Both the position numbers and the translations under genes were made by a program. From assembly GCA_001770785.1 (NCBI GenBank), contig MERZ01000198.1, positions 1,777 to 25,145 of the forward strand: a stretch of 23,369 bases of DNA. Reading direction: 5' to 3'. The notes beneath the pieces were generated by a model. The model did no database searches. It was given only the letters and a program-made list of their open reading frames with translations, and was not told the DNA's origin. Source of the DNA: Burkholderiales bacterium RIFCSPHIGHO2_12_FULL_61_11 (lineage in GTDB: Bacteria > Pseudomonadota > Gammaproteobacteria > Burkholderiales > Burkholderiaceae_C). Positions within the stretch are counted from its first letter, which is position 1, and the number at the start of each line of letters is the position of its first letter. Shown piece after piece: positions 1-8,842 of this stretch.

Positions 1-86
1 AACCTCTGCATCAGGCCGCGCGCGGGCGCGTGCTGCGGGTCAAACAGCGTGCCCCGAAAGATCGGCACAGATGACCCGGCGCTCAT
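1..86 (-). CDS. 5' end of an unidentified gene, overlapping purE
   Basis: An open frame starts at an ATG that overlaps the purE stop codon by 4 bases (ATGA, 83-86) and runs off the left edge of the window after 28 codons. It begins [19 protein letters not shown]. The coupled start suggests it is co-transcribed and co-translated with purE. The usual partner of purE is purK, but the glycine-rich ATP-grasp start expected of PurK is not visible here, so I do not name it. Too little is present to assign a function. Confidence 0.55.
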   Translation of the reverse strand, partial: MSAGSSVPIFRGTLFDPQHAPARGLMQR

Positions 87-592
87 GCCCACGGTAGCGT
101 CATGGCGCGACCCGCCGCGGTTTGTTCGGTGCGGAACGCCTGCAGTTTTTCGGCCAGCGCGGGATCGTGCAGGGCCAGCATGGCCACGGCAAACAGCGCC
201 GCATTGGCAGCCCCGGCGTTGCCAATCGCAAAGGTGGCCACCGGCACGCCTTTGGGCATTTGCACCATGCTGTAGAGCGAATCAAGCCCCTGCAAGTGCT
301 TGCTGGGAACCGGCACGCCCAGCACCGGCAGCGTGGTTTTTGCAGCCACCACGCCGGCCAGATGGGCCGCGCCACCGGCACCGGCAATGATGGCTTGCAG
401 GCCGCGGCCCGCCGCCGCCTCGGCATAGGCAAACAGATCGTCGGGCATGCGGTGGGCCGATATCACGCTGGCCTCGTGCGCCACGCCAAACTGCTGGAGA
501 ATCTGCACCGCATGCTGCATCGTTTCCCAGTCGCTGCTGGAGCCCATCAATACGCCGACCAGCGGGGCGAGTGGATTTTTGCGTGATGTCAT
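83..592 (-). CDS. purE: N5-carboxyaminoimidazole ribonucleotide mutase (PurE, class I)
   Basis: A 169-residue protein that interconverts N5-CAIR and CAIR in de novo purine synthesis in the cytoplasm. The PurE signatures are in order: the nucleotide-binding [13 protein letters not shown] near residue 13, SAHRMPDD with the catalytic His, the glycine-rich [15 protein letters not shown] loop, and [23 protein letters not shown] followed by a NAGAANAAL helix. The length is normal for bacterial class I PurE. The frame stays open far upstream, but homology starts at [13 protein letters not shown], so I chose the ATG at 592. The gene overlaps the next one downstream by 4 bases. It is transcribed divergently from the thioredoxin gene across a 166-base gap in which I see no convincing promoter. 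Confidence 0.95.
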   Translation of the reverse strand: MTSRKNPLAPLVGVLMGSSSDWETMQHAVQILQQFGVAHEASVISAHRMPDDLFAYAEAAAGRGLQAIIAGAGGAAHLAGVVAAKTTLPVLGVPVPSKHLQGLDSLYSMVQMPKGVPVATFAIGNAGAANAALFAVAMLALHDPALAEKLQAFRTEQTAAGRAMTLPWA

Positions 593-758
593 GGGGAAAT
601 ATCCTGAAGGTCTTGAGTTGGCTGGGGGCGAGAACGCCTGGACCGCTGATTCTAAGGGCTCAGGCCAGCGCCAGCGCGCGGCCCTGCGTGCTATCGTCTG
701 CTCTCTTCTTCCCCTGGATTGAAAAATACCCTTTTTTGACCCCCAACTCTTGCCCATC

Positions 759-1661
759 ATGATCAACGTCACCATTGCCAACTTTGAACCGGAAGTCATC
801 GCTGCTTCCATGACCACGCCGGTGCTGATTGACTTCTGGGCACCGTGGTGTGGCCCTTGCAAGTCGCTCGGGCCCATTCTTGAAAAACTCGAGCTCGACT
901 ACGCCGGGCGTTTCAAACTGGTGAAGATCGACTCCGACCAGGAGCAGCAAATCGGCGCCGCCTTCGGCATTCGCAGCATTCCAACCTGCATTTTGCTGAT
1001 GAACGGCCAGCCGGTGGACGGCTTTACCGGCGCCTTGCCGGAGGGCAAGATCAAGGAGTTTCTGGACAAGCATCTGCCGCCCGCCCAGCCAGCGCAAGAA
1101 GAAACGCCAAGCCCGCAAGAGCCGGCCGTGGCAGACACCCCTGAAGCCGCGCTGGAAAAGCTGCGGCAGGCGGTCGCGGCCGATCCGGCCAATGAGACGG
1201 CGCTCTTTGACTATGTCAAGCAGTTGCTGACCCTGGGCCGCCAGGACGATGCCAAGGCGGCGTTTGCGCCCGTGCTGGCCCGGACCTCGGTGGTGCGCCG
1301 TCTTGATTCACTGCAGCGCTGGATCGATGCGATTGATTTTGCAGCTTCCAACGCCAATGAAAAGGGCGCTGCAGCGGCAATTGATGGAAAAATAGCGGCC
1401 AACAAGCGGGATTTTCAGGCGCGCTTTGACAAAGCCCGCTGGCTGATGAGCCAGCAGCGCTGGACCGACGCGCTCGACGAACTGCTCGAAATCCTGATGC
1501 GCGACAAAGCCTGGTCCGAAGAAGCCGCGCGGAAAACCTGCATCGCGATCCTCGACATCATGGAGCCCCAAAAACCGAAGGTGGCCGACGGCCAGATTCC
1601 GCCCGAAGATGCGACGCTGGCGAGCTATCGGCGGCGATTGAGCAGCGTGGTATTGAGCTGA
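759..1661 (+). CDS. cnoX: Thioredoxin-TPR protein, CnoX/YbbN-like
   Basis: A 300-residue protein. Residues 1 to about 107 form a thioredoxin fold with an intact WCGPCK active site (Cys31 and Cys34) and the cis-proline in SIPT (Pro75). A Pro/Glu-rich linker (about 108-125) follows, then a helical C-terminal half with Ala/Leu-rich repeats typical of the TPR part of YbbN/CnoX. Family knowledge: CnoX proteins hold unfolding or oxidised proteins and hand them to GroEL or DnaK. E. coli CnoX lacks the CxxC pair, while other lineages retain it and can act as oxidoreductases. Here both cysteines are present, so redox activity is likely. I chose the ATG at 759; an in-frame TTG at 750 would add only three residues. 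The gene is followed by REP-type palindromes. Confidence 0.88.
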   Translation: MINVTIANFEPEVIAASMTTPVLIDFWAPWCGPCKSLGPILEKLELDYAGRFKLVKIDSDQEQQIGAAFGIRSIPTCILLMNGQPVDGFTGALPEGKIKEFLDKHLPPAQPAQEETPSPQEPAVADTPEAALEKLRQAVAADPANETALFDYVKQLLTLGRQDDAKAAFAPVLARTSVVRRLDSLQRWIDAIDFAASNANEKGAAAAIDGKIAANKRDFQARFDKARWLMSQQRWTDALDELLEILMRDKAWSEEAARKTCIAILDIMEPQKPKVADGQIPPEDATLASYRRRLSSVVLS

Positions 1662-1682
1662 CTTCGCTGACTTGCATATTCT

Positions 1683-1760
1683 CGTCATCGCGAGCGAAGC
1701 GCGGCGATCCATCGTCGAAAAAAGCGGGTTCATGGATTGCCACACTACGTTCGCAATGAC
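1683..1760. repeat. REP-type inverted repeat pair, copy 1
   Basis: The left arm (1683-1715, CGTCATCGCGAGCGAAGCGC...) and right arm (1728-1760, ...TTCGCAATGAC) are imperfect inverted copies of a palindromic unit with consensus GTCATTGCGAGCGAAGCGCG followed by GCAATCCATG. It lies between cnoX and the convergent FHA gene, a typical place for such elements, where they may act as transcript ends. Similar palindromes are common in many bacterial genomes. The intergenic stretch 1662-1998 holds this copy, the next one, and nothing else I can name. Confidence 0.85.
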
Positions 1761-1824
1761 AGACGGTTCATGGAGAGCTTCCAGTTCCGGCCCGGAACCG
1801 CACACGGACCTTGAACCAGGAATT

Positions 1825-1902
1825 CGTCACTGCGAGCGAAGCGCGGCAGTCCATCGTGGATCAAGCGGGGGCATGGATTGCCGCGCTGCGCTCGCAATGA
1901 CG
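1825..1902. repeat. REP-type inverted repeat pair, copy 2
   Basis: A second unit about 140 bases after the first. The left arm starts CGTCACTGCGAGCGAAGCGC at 1825, and the right arm 1871-1902 ends GCTCGCAATGACG. The arms match the consensus better than copy 1. Two pairs in tandem form a small cluster like a bacterial interspersed mosaic element. A third pair is inside the transposase-like gene at about 13.6 kb. Confidence 0.85.
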
Positions 1903-1998
1903 AGACTCTTTCATCATCCGGGGCGTCGGCTTGGATTCATGGCAGTTAGGCACATCTCGATGCCATTGAGGTGGCATCGTCCTGCCCATTGCTTGCGG

Positions 1999-2592
1999 TC
2001 ATTCCTGCACGAACTGCATCCGCGTTCCGGCGAGCTCGAGCAGATCGCCATTTTTCAGCATGGCCGCCTCGCTGCCAACCGGTACGCCATTGAGCAGGAG
2101 CCGGTCAAGGCCTTCCATATGGCTCACTACAAAACCCTGCGGCCTTTTGGTGATGGCGGCGACCGCAACGCCCGGCTTGCCAATGGTGGTGACCACCTTG
2201 ACCAGCATCACCTCGCGACCCGCGGCGTTGCCCGAGATGACCTTGATCACCGCGTTGGACCCGGTGCCTGCACTGGCAGCAGGGGGCACCGGCCCGGCAG
2301 CGCTGACGTCATTCACATACTTGATCTTGTACTTGCCGATTTCAATCACGTCATTGCTTTGCAGCAACTGCTTCTTGACCGCCTTGCCATTGATATAGCT
2401 GCCGTTGGTGCTGTTGAGGTCTTCAAAGTAAACCGTGTCGCCAGACATTCCCAAAATGGCATGCTCGCCACTGACCGCCAGGTTCTCAATGACGACATCG
2501 TTGTAGGGCCTGCGGCCCAAGGTGGTCCGGTCCTTGGTCAGCTGGACTTCCTTGAGGACGACGCCGTCAATCGAGACAATTATTTTCGGCAT
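1999..2592 (-). CDS. FHA-domain protein with two FHA-like halves
   Basis: A 197-residue cytosolic protein. Residues about 22-90 form a complete forkhead-associated domain with the phosphothreonine-binding signature: Gly26-Arg27, Ser41-x-x-His44, and Asn60-Ser-Thr-Asn-Gly64. A Pro/Ala-rich linker (about 95-112) leads to a second half (about 115-195) with an FHA-like beta pattern (TTIGKPG, HMEGLDRLLLNGVPV, LKNGDLLELAGTRMQF) but without the key Ser/His/Asn set, so it is probably a degenerate FHA domain. It lies 40 bases downstream of a PP2C phosphatase on the same strand, which indicates an operon that reads and erases Ser/Thr phosphorylation. No kinase gene is visible in the window. Confidence 0.88.
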   Translation of the reverse strand: MPKIIVSIDGVVLKEVQLTKDRTTLGRRPYNDVVIENLAVSGEHAILGMSGDTVYFEDLNSTNGSYINGKAVKKQLLQSNDVIEIGKYKIKYVNDVSAAGPVPPAASAGTGSNAVIKVISGNAAGREVMLVKVVTTIGKPGVAVAAITKRPQGFVVSHMEGLDRLLLNGVPVGSEAAMLKNGDLLELAGTRMQFVQE

Positions 2593-2632
2593 GGCCGGCT
2601 CCAGTCAATTTTTAACATTTCCGTCACTTGGC

Positions 2633-3418
2633 TTATTTTCCCAGCATTCTCGACAGCAGGCCGCGCTTGCTCGTGTCTTCCCTGGCGCAGGCCATCAATA
2701 CGGAAATATTGTCGTGCCCGCCCGCCTCATTGGCCGCCACAACCAGCTGCCGGGCTTTTTTCTCCAGCGGTCCCCCAGCCAGAAGAATGGCGGCAATTTC
2801 TTCATCGAGCAGCATGTCCGACAGGCCGTCCGAGCACATCAGATAGAGGTCACCGACTTCCACGCGGTGCTCATTGATTTCCACCGACACCGTGTCTTCA
2901 ACGCCCAGGGCGCGGGTCACCAGGTTCCTGATGGAGGAGCTCAGCGCCTGTTCGGGGCTAATCAGCCCGGCGTCAATCTGTTCCTGAAGCAAGGAATGGT
3001 CTTTGGTGATTTGCTGGAACGCCTGGCCGCGCAAGCGGTAGCAGCGCGAGTCGCCAACATGGCCCAGCAACAGGCGGCTGCCCTGAAAAACGCCGACCAC
3101 CAGCGTGGTTCCCATGCCGGCGTATTGGGGGTTGGAATTGGCCGCGTTGAAAATGGAGTGGTTGGCATTTTCCACGCAGATTTCCAGCGCCTGGCGCAAT
3201 TCCCTGGCATTGGCCTGCTGGCCTGCCTGGGCCAGCCAGTGGCCCATTTCTGATTTCATGAAAGCCACCGCCATCGCGCTGGCAATTTCGCCCGCCTTGT
3301 AGCCGCCCATCCCGTCGGCCAGGATGCACAGCTGCGTTGCGGCATCAAACGCCAGCGCGTCTTCGTTGTTGTCGCGCACCAGGCCAGGGTCTGTCTGCGC
3401 GCAAAATTCGTAAATCAT
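2633..3418 (-). CDS. PP2C-family Ser/Thr protein phosphatase (Stp1/PrpC type)
   Basis: A 261-residue single-domain metal-dependent phosphatase. The PPM motifs are all present: the RDNNEDA metal-ligand region (about 15-21), LADGMGGYKAGE with Asp35 and Gly36, the GMGTTLVV strand near 101, VGDSRCYRLR near 121, DHSLLQEQI near 140, CSDGLSD with Asp197, and GGHDNISV with Asp236. The length matches bacterial Stp1/PrpC. It should remove phosphate from Ser/Thr residues set by Hanks-type kinases. It is first of a two-gene unit with the FHA gene downstream, so the pair probably forms one signalling module. No membrane segment is seen. Confidence 0.93.
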   Translation of the reverse strand: MIYEFCAQTDPGLVRDNNEDALAFDAATQLCILADGMGGYKAGEIASAMAVAFMKSEMGHWLAQAGQQANARELRQALEICVENANHSIFNAANSNPQYAGMGTTLVVGVFQGSRLLLGHVGDSRCYRLRGQAFQQITKDHSLLQEQIDAGLISPEQALSSSIRNLVTRALGVEDTVSVEINEHRVEVGDLYLMCSDGLSDMLLDEEIAAILLAGGPLEKKARQLVVAANEAGGHDNISVLMACAREDTSKRGLLSRMLGK

Positions 3419-3505
3419 TGTGTTCGCACCTACTGTTTGCGTGGGTCAACACAAGCATTGCGGCCAGGCCGGCTTTCCAGCCGGACGCCCTCTGTCGGGA
3501 CCGTC

Positions 3506-4207
3506 TTAATGGGCCGATGCCCTTTTTTGCTGGCGTTTTGTGAGGTAAGTGCCCAGCGCGACGACCACAACTGCGCCCAGGATGCCGGCGAATGTAACAG
3601 TATGTTCAGCGACGGCGCCAAAATAGGTCACGATGGCAGGATCGGTCAACAGCATTTCGCCCGCCAGGAACCCGAGCAGGGCGGCACCAATCGTGATGAT
3701 GATCGGGAAGCGTGCCATGACCTTGGTGAGTAGCGTCGCGCCAAAGACAATCAGGGGAATGCTTATCAGCAGGCCCAGCACCAGCAGGGGCAGGTCGCCC
3801 TCGGCTGCGGCGGCCACGGCCAGAACGTTGTCCAGGCTCATGACCAGATCAGCGATCAGGATGGTCCGGATCGCGCCGCCCATGCCGCTGATATCCTTGT
3901 CCAGACCGTTTTCATCTTCTTCAGCGCTGAGCAGGTCCACGCCGATATAAACCAGCAAAACCGCACCAATGATCTTCAGGAAGGGCAAGGCCAGCAACTG
4001 GATGGCCACGATGGTCAGCACGATCCGCATCACGATGGCCGCGGCGCTGCCCCAGAAAATGGCCTTGCTGCGCTGTTCAGGCTTGAGCGTTCGCGCCGCC
4101 ATGGCAATCACCACGGCGTTGTCGCCGGACAGCACGATGTTGGTCAGAAGAATGGCGCCAAAAGAGCTCCAGAACAAGGGTGAAGAAAGATCGAGTCCGA
4201 AAATCAT
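3506..4207 (-). CDS. TerC-family integral membrane protein
   Basis: A 233-residue very hydrophobic protein with about seven membrane segments. The N-terminal segment carries the TerC signature LLTNIVLSGDNAVVIAMA (about residues 20-37), and the second half repeats it as ADLVMSLDNVLAVAAAA (about 119-135). The two acidic residues in SGDNAV and MSLDNV are conserved and are thought to bind metal. The family (TerC, Alx, YjbE) is linked to manganese efflux and to metal loading of exported proteins. An internal acidic loop, SAEEDENGLDKD, sits between the two halves. The ATG is preceded by CGGAG. It stands alone downstream of sucD, with its own leader. Confidence 0.88.
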   Translation of the reverse strand: MIFGLDLSSPLFWSSFGAILLTNIVLSGDNAVVIAMAARTLKPEQRSKAIFWGSAAAIVMRIVLTIVAIQLLALPFLKIIGAVLLVYIGVDLLSAEEDENGLDKDISGMGGAIRTILIADLVMSLDNVLAVAAAAEGDLPLLVLGLLISIPLIVFGATLLTKVMARFPIIITIGAALLGFLAGEMLLTDPAIVTYFGAVAEHTVTFAGILGAVVVVALGTYLTKRQQKRASAH

Positions 4208-4210
4208 GGA

Positions 4211-4339
4211 AACTCCGTTGTGCGTTAAAAAAAAGCTCCGGGTAGCGCTTTTTTGTTTCCTTGGAGTTTATCCCGGGCTGCGCCCGCAACCATGGGTGTT
4301 AGCGCCGATACGCTTGACCGTGGTCAAGATTCATGAATC
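4211..4339 (-). promoter_or_regulatory. terC leader with palindromes and a U-rich hairpin
   Basis: Between sucD and terC there are two adjacent palindromes: TTGACCGTGGTCAA (4314-4327) and GATTCATGAATC (4328-4339, perfect). Closer to the start codon a weak A6GC/GCT6 stem is followed, reading towards terC, by a run of eight T. This looks like a leader hairpin with possible attenuator character. TerC genes elsewhere are often under the manganese riboswitch (yybP-ykoY), but its conserved GGGGAGU core is not visible here. Confidence 0.35.
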
Positions 4340-4359
4340 AACACCTTTATTCCGCGCCC

Positions 4360-5253
4360 TTACAGCAGCGCCTTGAGCAGTTTGGCCATCTCGGACGGGT
4401 TGCGGGTGACCGTGAAGCCACACGCTTCCATGATCGCCAGCTTGGCGTCCGCGGTATCGGCGCCGCCGGAAATCAGCGCACCGGCGTGTCCCATGCGCTT
4501 GCCAGCCGGCGCGGTCACGCCTGCGATGAAGCCGACAATCGGCTTTTTCATGTTGTCCTTGCACCAGAGGGCGGCCTCGGCTTCGTCGGAGCCGCCAATT
4601 TCACCGATCATGATGACGGCATCGGTATCGGGGTCGTCGTTAAAGGCTTTCATGATGTCGATGTGCTTCAGGCCATTGATCGGGTCGCCGCCAATGCCGA
4701 CCGCGGTGGACTGGCCCAGCCCGATTTCGGTGAGTTGCGCCACGGCTTCATAGGTCAGCGTGCCGGAGCGGCTGACCACGCCAATGCGGCCCTTGCGGTG
4801 GATGTGACCGGGCATGATGCCGATCTTGATCTCGTCGGGCGTGATGATGCCGGGGCAGTTGGGGCCGAGCAGCAGGGTTTTCTTGCCGCCGGCGGCTTCC
4901 CGGGCTTTCATGCGGTTGCGCAGTTCCAGCATGTCACGCACCGGAATGCCTTCGGTGATGCAGATGGCAAGGTCCAGGTTGGCTTCAACCGCCTCCCAGA
5001 TCGCCGCGGCAGCGCCCGCGGGCGGCACGTAAATCACCGAGACCGTGGCGCCGGTGGCCTTGGCCGCTTCGCTCACGTTGGCAAAAATCGGGATGCCCTC
5101 GAAGTTTTCGCCGGCTTTCTTGGGGTTCACGCCGGCCACAAAGGCTTCTTTGCCATTGGCATAGTCGCGGCACATGCGGGTATGGAATTGACCGGTTTTG
5201 CCGGTGATGCCCTGCGTGATGACTTTGGTGTTTTTGTTGACGTAGATCGACAT
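4360..5253 (-). CDS. sucD: Succinyl-CoA ligase, alpha subunit
   Basis: A 297-residue subunit of the TCA-cycle enzyme that converts succinyl-CoA to succinate while making ATP or GTP. The N-terminal Rossmann CoA-binding domain has [17 protein letters not shown] (about 9-25) and [13 protein letters not shown]. The ligase half carries [10 protein letters not shown] (about 128-137) and the phosphohistidine loop [10 protein letters not shown] with His256. The homologous start MSIYVNK is at 5253, although the frame stays open upstream. It follows sucC by 80 bases in the usual sucC-sucD order on one transcript. Confidence 0.96.
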   Translation of the reverse strand: MSIYVNKNTKVITQGITGKTGQFHTRMCRDYANGKEAFVAGVNPKKAGENFEGIPIFANVSEAAKATGATVSVIYVPPAGAAAAIWEAVEANLDLAICITEGIPVRDMLELRNRMKAREAAGGKKTLLLGPNCPGIITPDEIKIGIMPGHIHRKGRIGVVSRSGTLTYEAVAQLTEIGLGQSTAVGIGGDPINGLKHIDIMKAFNDDPDTDAVIMIGEIGGSDEAEAALWCKDNMKKPIVGFIAGVTAPAGKRMGHAGALISGGADTADAKLAIMEACGFTVTRNPSEMAKLLKALL

Positions 5254-5277
5254 GGGTTTTTTCCTATTCAGTTGGGA

Positions 5278-5333
5278 GGCCGTGCTGCCCGCTGCACGGC
5301 CCGCGGTTCTGTCCCGCAAAATAACTTGCGGAC
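5278..5333 (-). promoter_or_regulatory. Two hairpins between sucC and sucD
   Basis: Two successive inverted repeats fill the gap: GGCCGTGC/GCACGGCC with an 8-base loop (5278-5301), and GTCCCGCAA/TTGCGGAC with one bulged base (5311-5333). Neither is followed by a T run on the transcribed strand, so they look like intercistronic RNA structures (processing or stability) more than a terminator. Confidence 0.5.
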
Positions 5334-6494
5334 TTACTTGACGGCGGCGACGATTTTGGTGGCCGCGTCGGCCATGGTGTCGGCGGCAATGATCGGCAAA
5401 CCGGAGTCGGCCAGCATTTTCTTGCCCAGGTCTTCGTTGGTGCCCTTCATGCGCACCACCAGTGGCACCGACAGGTTGACAGCCTTGCAGGCGGCAATAA
5501 TGCCCTCGGCAATCGTGTCGCACATCATGATGCCGCCGAAGATGTTGACCAGAATGCCCTTGACCTCGGGGTTTTTCAGCATGATCTTGAAGGCCTCGGT
5601 GACCTTTTCCGCCGTGGCGCCGCCGCCCACATCGAGGAAGTTGGCGGGCTCGCCGCCGAACAGCTTGATGGCGTCCATGGTCGCCATGGCCAGGCCGGCG
5701 CCGTTGACCAGGCAGCCGATGTTGCCGTTCAGGCTGATGTAGGCCAGATCGAATTTGCTGGCTTCCACTTCGGCCGGATCTTCTTCGTCCAGATCGCGGT
5801 AGGCGACGATTTCCGGGTGGCGGAACAGGGCGTTGGCATCAAAGTCGAACTTGGCGTCAAGCGCCTTGATGTTGCCATCGCCCTCAAGAATCAGCGGATT
5901 GATCTCGGCCAGGCTGGCGTCGGTTTCCATATAGACCCTGTAGAGCTTTTTCAGCACCTCCACGGCCTGGTCGGTGGATGCCGCCGGCACGGTCATGCCA
6001 TCGGCCAGCTCCCTGGCTTGCGCATCGGTCAGGCCGACCAGCGGATCGACCAGCACCTTGATGATTTTCTCTGGCGTGGCGTGGGCCACTTCCTCGATGT
6101 CCATGCCGCCTTCTGAAGACGCCATCAGCGCCACTTTCTGGCTGGCCCGGTCGGTGACGGCCGAGACGTAATATTCTTTCTTGATGTCAGCGCCGTCTTC
6201 AATCAGCAGGCGGCGAACTTTCTGGCCTGCAGGGCCGGTCTGGTGCGTGACCAACTGCATGCCCAGGATTTCACCGGCGAGCTGCTTGACTTCGTCGATG
6301 CTGCGGGCCAGCTTGACGCCGCCCCCCTTGCCGCGGCCACCGGCATGAATTTGAGCCTTGACCACCCACACCGGGCCGCCGAGCTTTTGGGCGGCTTCCA
6401 CCGCTTCCTGCACCGTGAACGCAGGGATGCCGCGCGGCACCGGCACACCAAAATTGCGCAAGATTTCCTTGGCTTGGTACTCGTGAATTTTCAT
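5334..6494 (-). CDS. sucC: Succinyl-CoA ligase, beta subunit
   Basis: A 386-residue ATP-grasp subunit that binds nucleotide and pairs with SucD. It begins [20 protein letters not shown], the family start, and shows [19 protein letters not shown] (about 45-63), [20 protein letters not shown] and [13 protein letters not shown] near the C-terminus, which meets the phosphohistidine of SucD. The length is typical (386-390). GAAGG precedes the ATG. It is transcribed divergently from argC across a 239-base gap (6495-6733) that must hold both promoters. I cannot point to either with confidence. Confidence 0.96.
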   Translation of the reverse strand: MKIHEYQAKEILRNFGVPVPRGIPAFTVQEAVEAAQKLGGPVWVVKAQIHAGGRGKGGGVKLARSIDEVKQLAGEILGMQLVTHQTGPAGQKVRRLLIEDGADIKKEYYVSAVTDRASQKVALMASSEGGMDIEEVAHATPEKIIKVLVDPLVGLTDAQARELADGMTVPAASTDQAVEVLKKLYRVYMETDASLAEINPLILEGDGNIKALDAKFDFDANALFRHPEIVAYRDLDEEDPAEVEASKFDLAYISLNGNIGCLVNGAGLAMATMDAIKLFGGEPANFLDVGGGATAEKVTEAFKIMLKNPEVKGILVNIFGGIMMCDTIAEGIIAACKAVNLSVPLVVRMKGTNEDLGKKMLADSGLPIIAADTMADAATKIVAAVK

Positions 6495-6733
6495 GAAAAA
6501 AACCTTCAGAATTCAGTAAAAGAAGAGTGCAACAGAGGTTCGGGCAGGGGCGATGGGAGTGCTTGAAGCAGGCCATGCCGAGCCAAAATCACGCTGTTAG
6601 CGGTCACTGCAGGCAGCAACCCGTGACTGTATCATGCTGCAATGCACAATCCCTGTTCCAGGCTGACACCGCGAAACCCCTTGAAATCAACCCGAAACGC
6701 GGGCCTGCGCCCGGTTGATCGCTGAAAGCTGCT

Positions 6734-7645
6734 ATGCCCAAAGTTTTTATTGATGGCGAAGCGGGCACCACCGGCCTGCAAATCCGCCAGCGCCTGCAGG
6801 CCCTGCCGCAACTTGAACTGGTCAGCATTGCGGCCGGCTTGCGCAAGGATGCGGCCGCCAAGCGCGACCTGATGGCGCAGGTCGATCTGGTGATCTTGTG
6901 CCTGCATGACGACGCAGCGCGTGAATCGGTCGCCCTGATTGATTCGCTGCCGGGCAAGAGGCCGAAAATCATCGACGCGTCAACCGCCCACCGCACGGCG
7001 CCCGGCTGGGTCTTCGGTTTTCCCGAACTCGCCCGCGGCCAGCGCGAGGCCGTGGCCGCAGCCGAGCGCGTGGCCAACCCGGGCTGCTACGCCACCGGCG
7101 CGATTGCGCTGATCCGCCCGCTGGTCGATGCCGGCATCGTTCCGGCTGACTTCCCCCTGTGCCTGCCCGCCGTCAGCGGCTACTCCGGTGGCGGGCGCCC
7201 GATGATAGAGGCCTACGAGGCTGGCACGGCACCGCTGTTTGAGATTTACGGCCTGGGCCTGGAACACAAGCACCTGCCAGAAATCATGAAATACGCCGGC
7301 CTGGCGCGCCGCCCGGTGCTCATTCCCTCGGTCGGCAACTTCATGCAGGGCATGCTGGTGCAGTTGCCGCTGCACCTGGACCTGCTGCCCGGCCAGCCCA
7401 GCGCCGCGCAGCTGCACGAGGCGCTGGCCAGTCACTACGCGGGCAGCCAATGGGTTACGGTGCAAGCCGCGCCCGCGTCGGGCAAGCTCGATGCGCTGGC
7501 CCTCAATGACAGCAACGCCATGGAGTTGCGCGTCTTTGGCAACGAGCGCTACCATCACGCGGTGCTGGTGGCGCGGCTCGACAACCTGGGCAAGGGCGCG
7601 TCGGGCGCGGCAGTGCAAAACCTCCAGCTGATGCTCGGACTTTGA
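6734..7645 (+). CDS. argC: N-acetyl-gamma-glutamyl-phosphate reductase, short (type 2) form
   Basis: A 303-residue NADPH-dependent reductase of the third step of arginine synthesis. The N-terminal dinucleotide-binding start is [13 protein letters not shown] (residues 5-17). The catalytic cysteine is Cys118 in [10 protein letters not shown], followed by the substrate loop [15 protein letters not shown] and by HKHLPEI with the active-site histidine. Its length and motif variants fit the shorter ArgC subfamily rather than the roughly 340-residue E. coli type. The ATG has no strong ribosome-binding sequence. It appears monocistronic. Confidence 0.93.
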   Translation: MPKVFIDGEAGTTGLQIRQRLQALPQLELVSIAAGLRKDAAAKRDLMAQVDLVILCLHDDAARESVALIDSLPGKRPKIIDASTAHRTAPGWVFGFPELARGQREAVAAAERVANPGCYATGAIALIRPLVDAGIVPADFPLCLPAVSGYSGGGRPMIEAYEAGTAPLFEIYGLGLEHKHLPEIMKYAGLARRPVLIPSVGNFMQGMLVQLPLHLDLLPGQPSAAQLHEALASHYAGSQWVTVQAAPASGKLDALALNDSNAMELRVFGNERYHHAVLVARLDNLGKGASGAAVQNLQLMLGL

Positions 7646-7691
7646 GGCGGCAGCGCGCCCTTGTTGAACGGATAAACGCTCAGGAGGTTTT

Positions 7692-8816
7692 ATGACCATG
7701 ACGGCTAAACAACTTGCACTGGCCATCGCGGGAGCGGGCCTGCTGACTATTTATGGCTGTGCCGACGGAGGCGGAACTTCGACGACCGACATGGCGTCAC
7801 TGCCCGCAAATTTACTGGGCGAGCCCGCATTGAGCAACTGCGCTGCAGTGCGCAGCGGCAGATACAACCAGATATTGCTGGTTCCATCCGGTCCTTCCTT
7901 TCCAGACAAGGTAAAAAAAGTTGTGATTGACGCGGTCGCCGGGACGGTCACCGATATCAGCGGCAGCGGCACCATAACCGCCTCCGACGAAGCCTGCCAT
8001 TCCACCATCAGCGGCGGAACCGATTTCGTGGTATCGCCAGCCGGCGTCATGGTGATGCGCTTCGGTCAAGGCACCACGAAATATCTGGCCATCAGCGTAC
8101 CGGAGCAGAAGTTCACGCTGGCGGACATGGCCGGCACCTGGAACAGCCTCGGCATGGATAGCGCGATCCCCGGAGCCAATCAAGGCACAGCGTCGAGCGT
8201 GACCTTCAACTCAGCCGGGGCGGTGACCGCCATCAAGCAGTGCCGCAACGCCGCAACCTGGGACGTGACGAACTGTGTCGATGTGACCACCGGCCTGCCC
8301 TCCCTGGCGGGCGACCTCGACGGCGGATTCTTTGTGCTGGACGCCACGAAAGCCATCATGGGCCGGATGTTCGCTTACAAGGCCGGCAATGGCGACGTCA
8401 TGGCAGCCTGGGTCACGACCAGTGACCAGTTCAATTTATTCACCAGGCAGCGCAGCAACAGCCTTCCGGCCGTCGGCGCGGTGACGACCCACTGGAACCT
8501 GCAGATGGACAGCCTGCTCACCTCGCCCAGCGCAGCGACCGCATTCAGCAACACCATTTTGTCAGTCGACCCGACGGCTGCAAGCTGGGTCCACAGTCGG
8601 AAAACCGTGGGCGCTACCGATGCCCACCGCGAGACGCTGTTCGCGAATAAGCCGCGCGATGGCTACACTTTCCGACCCGCTGGCACAGCCTTGGCGGCTG
8701 ACGGCACGACGGCAACGTTTGGCGAATTCACCAGCCTCGATTTTCGTGGCATGGGACTGAGCGTCTTGCTGTTGCCCGCCGAAAAGGGCTTCTCATTTTC
8801 CGTAGCCCAGCCCTGA
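7692..8816 (+). CDS. Putative lipoprotein of unknown function
   Basis: A 374-residue protein with a lipoprotein-type signal: MTMTAKQLALAIAGAGLL, a hydrophobic stretch ending TIYGC with the presumed lipidated Cys near residue 23, then a Gly/Ser/Thr-rich linker. The mature part is rich in Thr, Gly and Ala with beta-type patterns and two further cysteines near CRNAATWDVTNC, possibly a disulfide. I recognise no domain. AGGAGG at 7682-7687 lies 4 bases before the first ATG and 10 before a second at 7698, so the second may be the main start. The gene lies downstream of argC and converges on the next gene. Confidence 0.75.
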   Translation: MTMTAKQLALAIAGAGLLTIYGCADGGGTSTTDMASLPANLLGEPALSNCAAVRSGRYNQILLVPSGPSFPDKVKKVVIDAVAGTVTDISGSGTITASDEACHSTISGGTDFVVSPAGVMVMRFGQGTTKYLAISVPEQKFTLADMAGTWNSLGMDSAIPGANQGTASSVTFNSAGAVTAIKQCRNAATWDVTNCVDVTTGLPSLAGDLDGGFFVLDATKAIMGRMFAYKAGNGDVMAAWVTTSDQFNLFTRQRSNSLPAVGAVTTHWNLQMDSLLTSPSAATAFSNTILSVDPTAASWVHSRKTVGATDAHRETLFANKPRDGYTFRPAGTALAADGTTATFGEFTSLDFRGMGLSVLLLPAEKGFSFSVAQP

Positions 8817-8821
8817 ACTTC

Positions 8822-8842
8822 CTGCATTGAGCGTCAATGCAG
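8822..8842. terminator. Hairpin at the convergent gene junction
   Basis: A perfect inverted repeat CTGCATTGA-GCG-TCAATGCAG lies between the convergent lipoprotein gene and the SapC-partner gene and overlaps the stop codon of the latter. There is no clear T run on either side, so it may be a weak bidirectional terminator or transcript-end stabiliser. Confidence 0.45.

Noticed and set aside
750..758. TTG start for the thioredoxin-TPR gene
   Set aside because: It adds only three residues, while the ATG at 759 fits the family start; I could not see a ribosome-binding sequence favouring TTG.
1672..2877. Plus-strand open frame of 401 codons across the REP pairs and the FHA gene
   Set aside because: It overlaps repeats and two real minus-strand genes and shows no domain.
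4208..4359. yybP-ykoY manganese riboswitch before terC
   Set aside because: The conserved GGGGAGU-type core and its partner loop are not visible on the transcribed strand.
4333..5742. Plus-strand open frame of 469 codons opposite sucD and sucC
   Set aside because: It spans the gap between two firmly identified genes on the other strand; its protein is a shadow.
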